From the NCBI GenBank assembly GCA_035512595.1, contig DATKDU010000094.1, forward strand, positions 1 through 36,872: DNA of 36,872 nucleotides, given 5' to 3'. A program made the translations under genes and the position numbers. The notes under the pieces are model-generated. The model worked only from the letters and a program-made list of their open reading frames with translations. It made no database searches and had not been told where the DNA came from. Of this stretch, positions 30,090 through 36,872 are shown piece by piece (position 1 is the first letter of the stretch; each line of letters begins with the position of its first letter). The stretch is from DATKDU01 sp035512595. GTDB taxonomy: Bacteria; Planctomycetota; Planctomycetia; Pirellulales; Pirellulaceae.

Positions 30090-33000
30090 ATGAATCACAA
30101 ACTCCCTGCCGTCCTCTGCCTGTTCCTCTCGACCCTCGCCCTGGCCGACGAGCCTGCCGCAGAAGTTCAGGGACCGGTCTCCCCCGAGGAGTCGCTGCGG
30201 CATATCGTCCTGGCCGAGGAGCACCTGACAGTTGAGTTGGCCGCTGCCGAGCCGGAGGTGATCGACCCGGTGGCCATCAAGTTCGACGAGGACGGCCGAA
30301 TGTGGGTGGCGGAGATGCGCGACTATCCGCTGGGACCGAAAACCGGCGGCAAGCCGCTGAGCCGGATCAAGGTCTTGGAGGATCAGGACGGCGACGGCCG
30401 CTTCGAGACGGCCCGCATCTTTGCCGACGAACTGCTGTTCGTCACGGGCATTCAGCCGTGGAAGGGGGGCCTGATCGTGACCATGTCGGGGCGCGTCGCC
30501 TACCTGAAGGACACGGACGGCGACGGCAAGGCGGACCTCGACGAGACCTGGTTCACCGGGTTTGCGGAGCAGAATTCGCAGCTTCGGGCCAACCATCCGA
30601 CCTTCGCGCTCGACAATTGGGTGTATGTGGCCAACGGCCTGCGGGGGGGGACGGTGGTGAATCACATGAAGGCGAGCGGGGGGCGTCAGCCCCCTGATAG
30701 TCGTGCGCAATCGCAAGATCAGGGGGCTGACGCCCCCCGCTCGCCCGTTGCGGACCCGATCAACATTTCCGGCATGGACTTCCGCTTCAACCCGCTCACC
30801 GGCCAGGCCGAAGCGGTCAGCGGCAATGGCCAGTTCGGGCTGACGTTCGACGACTGGGGAAACCGGTTCATCTGCTCCAATCGCAACCCGTGCATGCACG
30901 TGGTGATCGAGAACCGCTATTTGCAGCGAGCGCCGAACGTCGCCATTCCGGCCGTGGTTCAGGATGTAGCGGCGGCGGGGGAGAACTCGCGAATCTTTCC
31001 GCTGACACGGGCCTGGACGACGAGCAACCTCCACGCCGGCCAGTTCACCGCCGCCTGCGGCGTGTTCATCTACCGCGGCAATCTGATCCCCAAACTCCGC
31101 GGCAATGTTTTCACCTGCGATCCGACCGGCAACCTGATCCACCGCGAGATCATGAAGGAAAAAGGGCCGACGTTCGAGAGCCAGCCGGCTTACGACGGCA
31201 AAGAATTCCTCGCCTCGCGCGACGAATGGTTCCGCCCGGTGAACATGCAGCTCGGACCCGACGGGGCACTGTACGTCGTCGATATGTACCGCGCGGTCAT
31301 CGAGCACCCCGATTTCGTCCCCGTTGAACTCAAAAACCGCCCCGACGAACGCTTTGGCGACGACCGGGGGCGCATCTACCGGATCGTGCCGAAAAATACT
31401 AACCCGAAGCGTCAGCGAGGGCCATTCCCGAAACTCTCCACCCTCCCCAGCGCCGACCTCGTCAAGCTCCTCGAACATGAAAACGCCTGGCAGAGGGAAA
31501 CAGCACAAAGGCTGCTAGTGGAGCGGGAGACGGATGCCGCAGTTGCTGCACTCCAGCAGCTCGCGGTCACTGGCAAGTCAACTGCGGCGCGAATTCATGC
31601 AATGTATGTGCTGGCGGTTTTGCACGGTCTCACGGCGGAAGCCGTCGGCAGCAATTTTCACTTCAGTCCGCGCGCCCGCCTCCATGCCGCCCGGCTAAGC
31701 GACCATGTTGATGTTATGGGCAATAACCTCTTCATACGTCTACAGCAGCGCATCAGCGACGAGGATCCCGCCAATCGCTTCGAGTATCTGCTCGACTATC
31801 AGGCAATCGAAAACAAAGACCTTGTTTCTCCCGTCAACACCTTCCAAAACGTGTCGGACGACGTCTGGATGCAGCGAGCGGTTCTGATCAGTGCATCAAA
31901 GAATCCATTCCCTTGGCTGCGGGACGTATTGGAAGCCAAAACACTTCACTCGCGTTTCACCTCGTCGCAACTCCAGCTATTGGGGAATATCGCGACGCTC
32001 CTCGGAGCATCCGGGAACGACGCTGAGTCCGCGGAGGTTGTGCGATTAGGTGCGCAACTTAATGATGAGAAGCAAGTCGCGGTTGGAATGTTCGTGCTGG
32101 AAGGATTGGCGGCCGGGTTATCGAGGAAGGGGAAATCGTTGGAGGCGGTATCTAATCCGAAGTCGTCTGAATTCCTGAATCGTTACGTCCGCGTTGCGCG
32201 ATCGGTGGCACATGATGCGAAAGCAGACTCGTCGTTGAGACTGATTTCCGTTGATTTCCTATCGCGGCTTCCGCAAGCCGGGCCCGATCTAGTGAAGCTG
32301 ACGGAACCGCCAACCGACCTGGAAATCCGACAACGGGCAATCACCGGTTTGGCCCGAACTCATGATCTTGATTCATGGCGAGTTTTGGTGGAACGATTTC
32401 CCAATGAGCCCCTCTCGATTCGCCGTCCAACACTCGACGGCATCCTCCAGCGTCCCGAACGTATTGCCCTTTTGCTCGACGCCATAAACGCCGGCACTAT
32501 CCGGCCGGGGGAAATTGACCGCGTGCAGACCGACCGGCTCCTCAAGCATGGCGACGCGAAAATCCGCGAGCGGGCGACGAAGATTTTCGGCTCCGCTCTG
32601 CCGGCCGATCGTAAGAAGGCCCTCGAGGATTACCAGAGCGTGCTGGCGATGAGTGCCGACGCGATGCGGGGAAAGAAGGTCTTTGAGAAGAACTGCGCCA
32701 ACTGCCACAAGATCGGCGAGATCGGCGTCAACGTCGCCCCCGACATCAGCGACAGCCGCACCAAGACGCCGGAACAAATCCTGGGCGACATCATCCAGCC
32801 CAACCGGGCCATCGACGCCAACTACATCGCCTGGAACGTACTCCTGACCGACGGCTCCGCGGCCTCCGGCGTCCTGTCAGCCGAGACCGGCACTTCGATC
32901 ACGCTTCGCCAGCCCGAAGGGAAAACGCTCGTCATCAGCCGCTCCGACATCGACCAGCTCAAGAGCAGCGGCCTGTCGCTGATGCCCGAGGGGCTCGAAA

Positions 33001-33092
33001 AGAACATCCCCAAGCAAGAGATGGCCGACCTGATCGCCTTCATCAAGAACTGGCGGTATCTCGACGGCCGCACGCCCCTGGGCAAGCCGTAG
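30090..33092 (+). CDS. Planctomycete membrane-bound-dehydrogenase/PVC haem-binding protein
   Basis: A 1000-residue exported protein. The signal peptide (MNHKLPAVLCLFLSTLALA) sets the start at 30090. The beta-propeller-like N-terminal domain of the PVC membrane-bound dehydrogenase type (about 40-430) has IKFDEDGRMWVAEMRDYP, two Ca-binding-like DxDxDG motifs (DQDGDGRFE, DTDGDGKAD) and SNLHAGQFTAACGVFIYRG. A HEAT-like helical middle region (about 445-840) leads to a C-terminal c-type cytochrome domain with C869-A-N-C872-H873. It contains two in-frame repeat insertions, one a perfect 28-bp inverted repeat (residues about 194-219), the other NPKRQRG (438-444). A lower-GC middle segment is noted. 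Substrate unknown; family members are linked to sugar-type oxidation by inference. Confidence 0.92.
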   Translation: MNHKLPAVLCLFLSTLALADEPAAEVQGPVSPEESLRHIVLAEEHLTVELAAAEPEVIDPVAIKFDEDGRMWVAEMRDYPLGPKTGGKPLSRIKVLEDQDGDGRFETARIFADELLFVTGIQPWKGGLIVTMSGRVAYLKDTDGDGKADLDETWFTGFAEQNSQLRANHPTFALDNWVYVANGLRGGTVVNHMKASGGRQPPDSRAQSQDQGADAPRSPVADPINISGMDFRFNPLTGQAEAVSGNGQFGLTFDDWGNRFICSNRNPCMHVVIENRYLQRAPNVAIPAVVQDVAAAGENSRIFPLTRAWTTSNLHAGQFTAACGVFIYRGNLIPKLRGNVFTCDPTGNLIHREIMKEKGPTFESQPAYDGKEFLASRDEWFRPVNMQLGPDGALYVVDMYRAVIEHPDFVPVELKNRPDERFGDDRGRIYRIVPKNTNPKRQRGPFPKLSTLPSADLVKLLEHENAWQRETAQRLLVERETDAAVAALQQLAVTGKSTAARIHAMYVLAVLHGLTAEAVGSNFHFSPRARLHAARLSDHVDVMGNNLFIRLQQRISDEDPANRFEYLLDYQAIENKDLVSPVNTFQNVSDDVWMQRAVLISASKNPFPWLRDVLEAKTLHSRFTSSQLQLLGNIATLLGASGNDAESAEVVRLGAQLNDEKQVAVGMFVLEGLAAGLSRKGKSLEAVSNPKSSEFLNRYVRVARSVAHDAKADSSLRLISVDFLSRLPQAGPDLVKLTEPPTDLEIRQRAITGLARTHDLDSWRVLVERFPNEPLSIRRPTLDGILQRPERIALLLDAINAGTIRPGEIDRVQTDRLLKHGDAKIRERATKIFGSALPADRKKALEDYQSVLAMSADAMRGKKVFEKNCANCHKIGEIGVNVAPDISDSRTKTPEQILGDIIQPNRAIDANYIAWNVLLTDGSAASGVLSAETGTSITLRQPEGKTLVISRSDIDQLKSSGLSLMPEGLEKNIPKQEMADLIAFIKNWRYLDGRTPLGKP
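30671..30745. repeat. 28-bp perfect inverted repeat inside the PVC gene
   Basis: Arms 30671-30698 and 30718-30745 are perfectly complementary; the loop is 19 bases. It belongs to a planctomycete intergenic family (GGGGGCTGACGCCCCCCGC core). It is translated in frame as KASGGRQPPDSRAQSQDQGADAPR within the propeller domain. Confidence 0.95.
31397..31421 (+). repeat. NPKRQRG-type short interspersed repeat inside the PVC gene
   Basis: It encodes TNPKRQRG (residues 437-444) in the linker between the propeller and the helical region. The same nucleotide motif is recalled as a frequent planctomycete intergenic repeat. Confidence 0.7.
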
Positions 33093-33153
33093 GACAGGTT
33101 TCCAACCTGTCCAGAAGGACGACCAAACCGAGGACAGGTTGAAAACCTGTCCT
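33090..33153. repeat. Two GGACAGGTT palindromes after the PVC gene
   Basis: GGACAGGTT-TCC-AACCTGTCC (33092-33112) and AGGACAGGTT-GAA-AACCTGTCCT (33131-33153). The first repeat begins within the TAG stop codon of the PVC gene, so the stop is repeat-derived. Tandem hairpins could also act in 3'-end formation. Confidence 0.88.
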
Positions 33154-33220
33154 ACGAAGCGATACCATAAACAAGTGCAGGGGTCCATCCTCCGGCGCGG
33201 CGCGCCCACAGGGAGTCGTT

Positions 33221-34507
33221 ATGAAGGGGCTTATCACTGCGACACTTGCCGCCCTGGCGGCATGCGCACTGGCCGCGCTCCCCGCCCGGGCCGACGAAGC
33301 GGCCGGCCATGCGGCACTGGCCCGAATGCTCGAAGCCGGCTGGGGAACGAACACGTCGTTCCGCACCGCCGGCAATCAGCAGGCCGAGGCCGCCTTTACT
33401 GCCGCCGGCCGCTCGCCGCAGGCCCTATATGCGGTGGCGGTGATGTACATCAAGCAGGGGCGGTATGCCGACGCCCAGAAGACGATCGACGAGCTGCTGG
33501 CCCGCGAAGAAACGCACTTGCCTGGTCAGCGGGCCAAGGTGTGGCTGTCGGTCATCCTGAAGAATTACGGCGTGGCGATGGTCGCCGCCGAGAAATTGGT
33601 CGAAGCCATTCCCGCCAGTGAAGCCAAGGACAAAGACGAGGAGGAAGCGCAGCGCGAGCTGGTCGCCTTTCTGGGGCGGATCTACGGCTTCCTCGGCGGG
33701 CCGGCGGCAGCCAGCGTCAAGATCGAAGATCGCAAAGCATCGGAGCGGAAGCTGCTGGCCCGCTTGACGACCGAGCGAGTCACGCTGTTTGAGGAGGCCC
33801 GCGATGGGGTGTTGCAAAAGCACCTGGAATTGATCGACGCCAAGGACGCTACCGCCGACGCGGCCAAGGAAGCGGCGGAGGACGCCAAGGCCAAGACCCT
33901 CGAAGAGATCGCCAGCGAGCGCGAGGACCGGGCCGCTCGGCTCAAGGAATTGCAGGAGCGGCGCGACAAGCTCCAAAGCGAGCTGCGGGACGAGCTGGCC
34001 CAAATCGCCAAGGAGGACCGCCCGCTGGTCAACGAGCTGGCGGGGCTGGAACGCCGGGCCGCAACGATCAGCCGCGAGCTATTGCTCGTCCAGAGCCAGA
34101 TCGGCAGATTGCAAGTCATTCTCGATCGCGAGGAAGATCCCAACCAGCGGCAGTTCCTGCTGGCGGAGATCGACCGAGCGGTGATCGTCGGCTCGCGGAT
34201 CGATGCGAACCTGGTGCAGCTCAACCGGCTGGCGGCCGGCGTGCAGTCGCAGCGGCAGGCGCTGGCCGCGCGGCAGCAGAAGGCCCAGGCCGACATCGGC
34301 GGGCAAATCAAGCGGATCAATGACGAAGGCAACGAACTCGCCCGCCGCGAAAAGCGAGCGGCCGGCATGGAAAAACGGGCCGAGCGGGCCACGACCTCCA
34401 CCCCCGCCGCCGCCCTGGCCCTCCGCGCCACCGCCGGCGCCCTGGCCACCTACGACCCGTTCCCAGTCGAGCAGGAGAAGGCGCGGATTTTGGGAGAACT
34501 GAAATAG
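33221..34507 (+). CDS. Exported TPR-like and coiled-coil protein
   Basis: A 428-residue exported protein. The signal peptide is MKGLITATLAALAACALAALPARA-D. A TPR-like N-terminal half (about 45-150) contains AEAAFTAAGRSPQALYAVAVMYIKQGRYADAQKTIDELLAR. A long coiled coil (about 165-385) is rich in Glu, Lys, Arg and Ala with few Gly or Pro (EREDRAARLKELQERRDKLQSELRDEL). The tail is YDPFPVEQEKARILGELK. GGGAG lies before the ATG. It could be a scaffold or envelope spacer. Its last 61 bases are duplicated just before the signal-peptidase-like gene at 35125, which indicates that the two were once adjacent. Confidence 0.85.
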   Translation: MKGLITATLAALAACALAALPARADEAAGHAALARMLEAGWGTNTSFRTAGNQQAEAAFTAAGRSPQALYAVAVMYIKQGRYADAQKTIDELLAREETHLPGQRAKVWLSVILKNYGVAMVAAEKLVEAIPASEAKDKDEEEAQRELVAFLGRIYGFLGGPAAASVKIEDRKASERKLLARLTTERVTLFEEARDGVLQKHLELIDAKDATADAAKEAAEDAKAKTLEEIASEREDRAARLKELQERRDKLQSELRDELAQIAKEDRPLVNELAGLERRAATISRELLLVQSQIGRLQVILDREEDPNQRQFLLAEIDRAVIVGSRIDANLVQLNRLAAGVQSQRQALAARQQKAQADIGGQIKRINDEGNELARREKRAAGMEKRAERATTSTPAAALALRATAGALATYDPFPVEQEKARILGELK

Positions 34508-34514
34508 CACCCAT
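34454..34514 (+). repeat. 61-bp direct repeat, left copy (gene tail)
   Basis: The end of the coiled-coil gene, including its TAG stop. It is about 80% identical by eye to 35065-35126. Confidence 0.85.
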
Positions 34515-34548
34515 CATTTTCGGGAGCAAGCCATTTTCGGGAGCAAGC
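34515..34548 (+). repeat. 17-bp tandem duplication before a start codon
   Basis: CATTTTCGGGAGCAAGC occurs twice without a gap and ends one base before the ATG at 34550. Each unit contains GGGAG, so the duplication doubles the Shine-Dalgarno; only the second copy has usable spacing. Confidence 0.9.
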
Positions 34549-34549
34549 C

Positions 34550-35029
34550 ATGGTTGATCTGGCAACGATCGCTGCTGCAATCACCGCCGCGACTTCGGCG
34601 GTCGGATTGATCGACAAGATTGCCGACCAGATCGATCGCTTCCTTACCAAGGAGCCTGAGCCGGCCGTTCCCAAGGAGCACCGCCTCAAGATTGAAAAAG
34701 AGGGGAATGCAATCGTCTCCAGGTATCACGGGCAAGAGAACCAGCGGATTGCGGCGGAGGACCTGCAAAAGCTCCCGGAATCGGACCTGCGTCACATCAA
34801 GGTCCTCGAACAGTCGATGGAGAACCATTATGCAATCTGGGCCGCTGTTTATCCCCAGCTTGCACTGGCTGTGGACCCGATCGCCAAAGCCAAGACGGAC
34901 CAGCAACTCAGGGGAATCATCAGGGAGATGAAGGGGGACCTGGATGGAATCCTGACCTTTCTCGAGAGCGCCGGCCTGCAGCTCGATGATCACTACTTGC
35001 ATATCAGAGATCTGGTGGCGAAGGTGTAG
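34550..35029 (+). CDS. Unknown alpha-helical protein flanked by 61-bp direct repeats
   Basis: A 159-residue protein of unknown family. The N-terminal amphipathic segment MVDLATIAAAITAATSAVGLIDKIADQIDRFLT could insert in or bind a membrane. A mostly helical remainder has EHRLKIEKEGNAIVSRYHG, NHYAIWAAVYPQLALAVDPIAKAK and GILTFLESAGLQLDDHYLHIRDLV. No catalytic motif is evident. The start has a GGGAG from a 17-bp tandem repeat. The gene lies between two copies of a 61-bp sequence, the left being the tail of the upstream gene, so it looks inserted between the coiled-coil and peptidase-like genes. Base composition does not differ strikingly from neighbours. Confidence 0.8.
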   Translation: MVDLATIAAAITAATSAVGLIDKIADQIDRFLTKEPEPAVPKEHRLKIEKEGNAIVSRYHGQENQRIAAEDLQKLPESDLRHIKVLEQSMENHYAIWAAVYPQLALAVDPIAKAKTDQQLRGIIREMKGDLDGILTFLESAGLQLDDHYLHIRDLVAKV

Positions 35030-35064
35030 CCAGTGTCAGATTGTGAGCTGGAACGGCCGCTATG

Positions 35065-35126
35065 GATCCGTTCCCGGTGGAGCAGCAGAAGGCGCGGATT
35101 CTGGGGAGGGTTGAAGTAGCATCCAT
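35065..35126 (+). repeat. 61-bp direct repeat, right copy
   Basis: 62 bases matching the tail of the coiled-coil gene, with a one-base insertion that shifts the former stop out of frame. As a result an open frame starts at 35062 and runs into the peptidase-like gene, but its start was probably 35125. Confidence 0.85.
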
Positions 35127-36117
35127 GCTGACATTCGGCGCTATTGCCGCATTTCTGGCGATTGCCGCGTTGGTCCAGGTGGTGACCATCTGGATCGCCG
35201 CCGTCGTCGTCCGCGTCAAGGAAGCTAGATTTGCGCGGGCCGCCGGCACCTACGTTCTTCAGACCCTGGTTTACGTGACTGCGGGACTTCTGGCGATTTC
35301 CACGTACTACATCCCAACATCCATTTTTCCCCGCGGAGCCTGGCTGGTCGTGCTGTCGATTTTCGGCTTGGGCAGCGTCATTGGCTGGGTGGCGATTGCC
35401 CGGTACGTGCTGCGCAGCGGCTGGTGGCAGGCGATCGGCGTGTACGTGGCCCAGACCGTCGCCGGCGGCGGAATGGCGGTGGTCTTCAGGCTGATTGTCG
35501 AAGGGTTCTTGATACCCACCAATGCCATGGCTCCGACGATCGTCGGGCATCGCTATGTGGGGACGTGCCCGCAGTGCCAGGGCAATGTGATTGTCACGGC
35601 GTCGGATATTCGCGATCGCGATCGATATGGACTGCCAACTGCGGGAATCTGCGATATGTGTTGGCAGAGTCAGGACGCCGAGCTCGATCTCACTCGGCGA
35701 TACGCGGGTGATCGGATCTTGGCCAGCAAGGTCGAACAGCCGCACCGCTGGGATGCGGTCGTCTACGATTCGCCGGCAGCGCCGGGCCAAAAGTGGATTC
35801 ACCGGCTCGTCGGCCTGCCCGGCGAGCACGTCGCCATTCGCGACGGCAGCCTGTGGATCAACGGCGAGCGGCATTCTTTGCCGGCGGGGCTGGAAAAACT
35901 GCGCTATCGAAGCAGTGCGGAGCTGGGGATGGGGGTTGCGGACGAGACGGCCCAGTGGCAACTGGACGATGACGAGTTTTTTGTCTTGGGAGACAACACC
36001 GAAAGCTCGATGGATTCGCGATATTTCGGGCCGGTCCGCAAGTCCCAACTGCACAGCGTTGCAATTGCCACGTACTGGCCCCCCGATCGCATGCGGCTGT
36101 TGCGGCCGGACAGATGA
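35125..36117 (+). CDS. Signal peptidase I-like membrane protein with zinc ribbon, catalytic residues replaced
   Basis: A 330-residue protein with four TM segments at about 3-29, 42-62, 72-96 and 101-125. An S26-like domain follows. Box B is FLIPTNAMAPTI: the catalytic Ser of the S-x-S-M motif is Ala (A134). Box D is WIHRLVGLPGE: the general-base Lys is His (H226). Box E, GDNTESSMDSRYFGPV, is intact. A zinc ribbon is inserted after box B (C148-C151 and C176-C179). It is therefore probably not a classical Ser-Lys peptidase. It may be a planctomycete-specific paralogue, a catalytically altered enzyme or a binding protein. The start at 35125 is preferred because upstream codons derive from a duplicated gene tail. 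Confidence 0.85.
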   Translation: MLTFGAIAAFLAIAALVQVVTIWIAAVVVRVKEARFARAAGTYVLQTLVYVTAGLLAISTYYIPTSIFPRGAWLVVLSIFGLGSVIGWVAIARYVLRSGWWQAIGVYVAQTVAGGGMAVVFRLIVEGFLIPTNAMAPTIVGHRYVGTCPQCQGNVIVTASDIRDRDRYGLPTAGICDMCWQSQDAELDLTRRYAGDRILASKVEQPHRWDAVVYDSPAAPGQKWIHRLVGLPGEHVAIRDGSLWINGERHSLPAGLEKLRYRSSAELGMGVADETAQWQLDDDEFFVLGDNTESSMDSRYFGPVRKSQLHSVAIATYWPPDRMRLLRPDR

Positions 36118-36164
36118 GCGTCGTATCAAGCACGTCTTACCGGACTGCGTACTATCACAGGGAC

Positions 36165-36650
36165 CTAACCAACCCGCGGCGACCTGGCAACGGCCATCTG
36201 CGACGGCATCTGGTCCAGCCACGCTCGAATTCGCACGCCGACATTGCCCCCGGCCGGAACTTGCCGCTGCACGACCGCCGTGCTGTCGGCAACTGCGCGG
36301 GCCAGTCCCGCGATTCGATGGCGGGCCTGCTCTAGGAATGCGTCGCACTCCTCGGGTAACAGCTCGCGCGACAGGAGCACCACCGCTTCCTCGGACCGCT
36401 GGCGGTTCAACTCCACCAGCCGGCCGTGCTGCGCCTTGTACAACAGGCCGCCGACGTACGCCCGCCGCAGCTCGCCTGCCGTGTTGAACTGGTAGACCGG
36501 ATCGCCGCCGAAAAAGATGCTGGCGGCCCCATCCCGGCGAAAGCCGACGACCACCGGCTCGCTTTCCCCCGGCACGGAGAGCTCCGCTCGGACGACGAGT
36601 GCCGTCGCTTCGCGGAGGATGTCTTCACGGTCGGATTCGTGGCGAGCCAT
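36165..36650 (-). CDS. Conserved unknown planctomycete-type protein
   Basis: A 161-residue soluble protein without signal peptide or TM helix. Recognisable stretches are DREDILREATALVVRAELSV, VVVGFRRDGAASIFFGGDPVYQFNTAGELRRAYVGGLLYKAQHGRL and the helical VVLLSRELLPEECDAFLEQARHRI. The central FGGDPVYQFN-xx-GELRRA-xx-GLLYK pattern looks conserved in planctomycete hypothetical proteins, as far as I recall. Function unknown. The start at 36650 is chosen; in-frame codons to 36719 are encoded by a heptad repeat. It is convergent with the peptidase-like gene and follows a heptad hairpin. Confidence 0.75.
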   Translation of the reverse strand: MARHESDREDILREATALVVRAELSVPGESEPVVVGFRRDGAASIFFGGDPVYQFNTAGELRRAYVGGLLYKAQHGRLVELNRQRSEEAVVLLSRELLPEECDAFLEQARHRIAGLARAVADSTAVVQRQVPAGGNVGVRIRAWLDQMPSQMAVARSPRVG

Positions 36651-36652
36651 GC

Positions 36653-36729
36653 GAATGCGGAATGCGGAGTGCGGAATGCGGAGTAGACTGATCATCACTC
36701 CGCAATCCGCATTCCGCAATCCGCACTCG
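36653..36729. repeat. Inverted AATGCGG/AATCCGC heptad hairpin
   Basis: The left arm (about 36651-36685) is AATGCGG/AGTGCGG units and the right arm (about 36697-36729) is ACTCCGC/AATCCGC/ATTCCGC units. The 11-12 base loop contains TGATCA. It lies between the start of the unknown gene and the stop of the next minus-strand gene. Confidence 0.88.
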
Positions 36730-36872
36730 TCACACCCACTGCCCCACGTCCAGCGTCAGGTTCGCCCGCTCCTCGGAGCAGATCTCCAGCACGTCCGGCT
36801 TGGCGGCAAAGAACGCGGCAATCACCTCGGGGTCCCACTGCTTGCCGGCCCCATCGCGGAAGATCTGTTCGA
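36730..36872 (-). CDS. C-terminus of a probable HD-GYP domain protein (partial)
   Basis: 47 C-terminal residues; the rest lies beyond the window. The end EQIFRDGAGKQWDPEVIAAFFAAKPDVLEI resembles the final helices of HD-GYP cyclic-di-GMP phosphodiesterase domains, in which I-x-x-G-x-G-xx-FDPEVVxAF is common. The tail CSEERANLTLDVGQWV is extra. The HD-GYP motif itself is not in the window, so the call rests on this end pattern alone. Confidence 0.5.
   Translation of the reverse strand, partial: EQIFRDGAGKQWDPEVIAAFFAAKPDVLEICSEERANLTLDVGQWV

Noticed and set aside
29985..31508. 507-residue open frame antisense to the PVC gene
   Set aside because: Shadow frame with no recognisable domain.
35062..35124. 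N-terminal extension of the signal-peptidase-like protein
   Set aside because: These codons are a frameshifted duplicate of the preceding gene's tail.
36651..36719. N-terminal extension of the unknown gene at the right end
   Set aside because: Encoded by heptad repeats and starting at TTG.

Overview
The window looks like a chromosomal segment of a planctomycete, probably near the Pirellulales. This rests on families seen mainly in that phylum: a DUF1549/DUF1553 cytochrome-type protein (109-2310), a PPC-repeat protein (2312-3940), a BBP7/DUF6666-like outer-membrane protein (4203-5450) and a 1000-residue membrane-bound-dehydrogenase/PVC haem protein (30090-33092). High GC, weak or absent Shine-Dalgarno sites before many genes, and abundant planctomycete-type interspersed repeats agree. 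No rRNA, tRNA, CRISPR array, prophage or intact transposase was seen.

Layout. 0.1-5.5 kb: exported and outer-membrane proteins. 5.5-5.8 kb: a decayed fragment of a repetitive gene family. 5.9-7.8 kb: a compact operon (class V aminotransferase, DUF971, PHA_gran_rgn protein). 8.5-11.4 kb: small exported protein, Bcp peroxiredoxin, SDR dehydrogenase and ZIP metal transporter. 11.5-13.0 kb: class II fumarase. 13.1-19.2 kb, minus strand: part of a Tad/Flp pilus locus (two Flp pilins, a 35-residue ORF, prepilin peptidase, TadE, CpaB, the CpaC secretin, CpaE/TadZ). The motor ATPase and the TadB/TadC platform genes are not here. 19.8-26.9 kb: two paralogous GT-C membrane glycosyltransferases flank a redoxin-cytochrome c-PHM-like copper protein, with a divergent GT2-methyltransferase fusion beside them. 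27-30 kb: AlkA-type DNA glycosylase, SGNH hydrolase, a one-TM small protein and a ketosynthase-like protein lacking its catalytic Cys. 30-36 kb: the PVC haem protein, a coiled-coil exported protein, an unknown 159-residue protein and a signal-peptidase-I-like membrane protein whose Ser and Lys are replaced. The right edge holds an unknown planctomycete protein and the C-terminus of a probable HD-GYP protein.

The most unusual feature is the repeat landscape. Many intergenic gaps carry short tandem arrays with a strict 7-bp period (units such as ATTGCGG, GGTGAGT, GGAGCCA, CTCTGAC, GGAGGTC). Several are built as two inverted arms that could fold into long imperfect hairpins. Other palindromic families also occur. 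Several repeats have entered coding sequence without breaking the frame (aminotransferase, ZIP transporter, TadE N-terminus, PVC haem protein), and two supply the stop codon of a gene.

The genes suggest an envelope-focused region: exported haem and copper redox proteins, protein or envelope glycosylation (a GT2 enzyme that could make a polyprenyl-phosphate sugar donor next to two GT-C enzymes that would use one), and surface pili. Functional links beyond operon proximity are inference.
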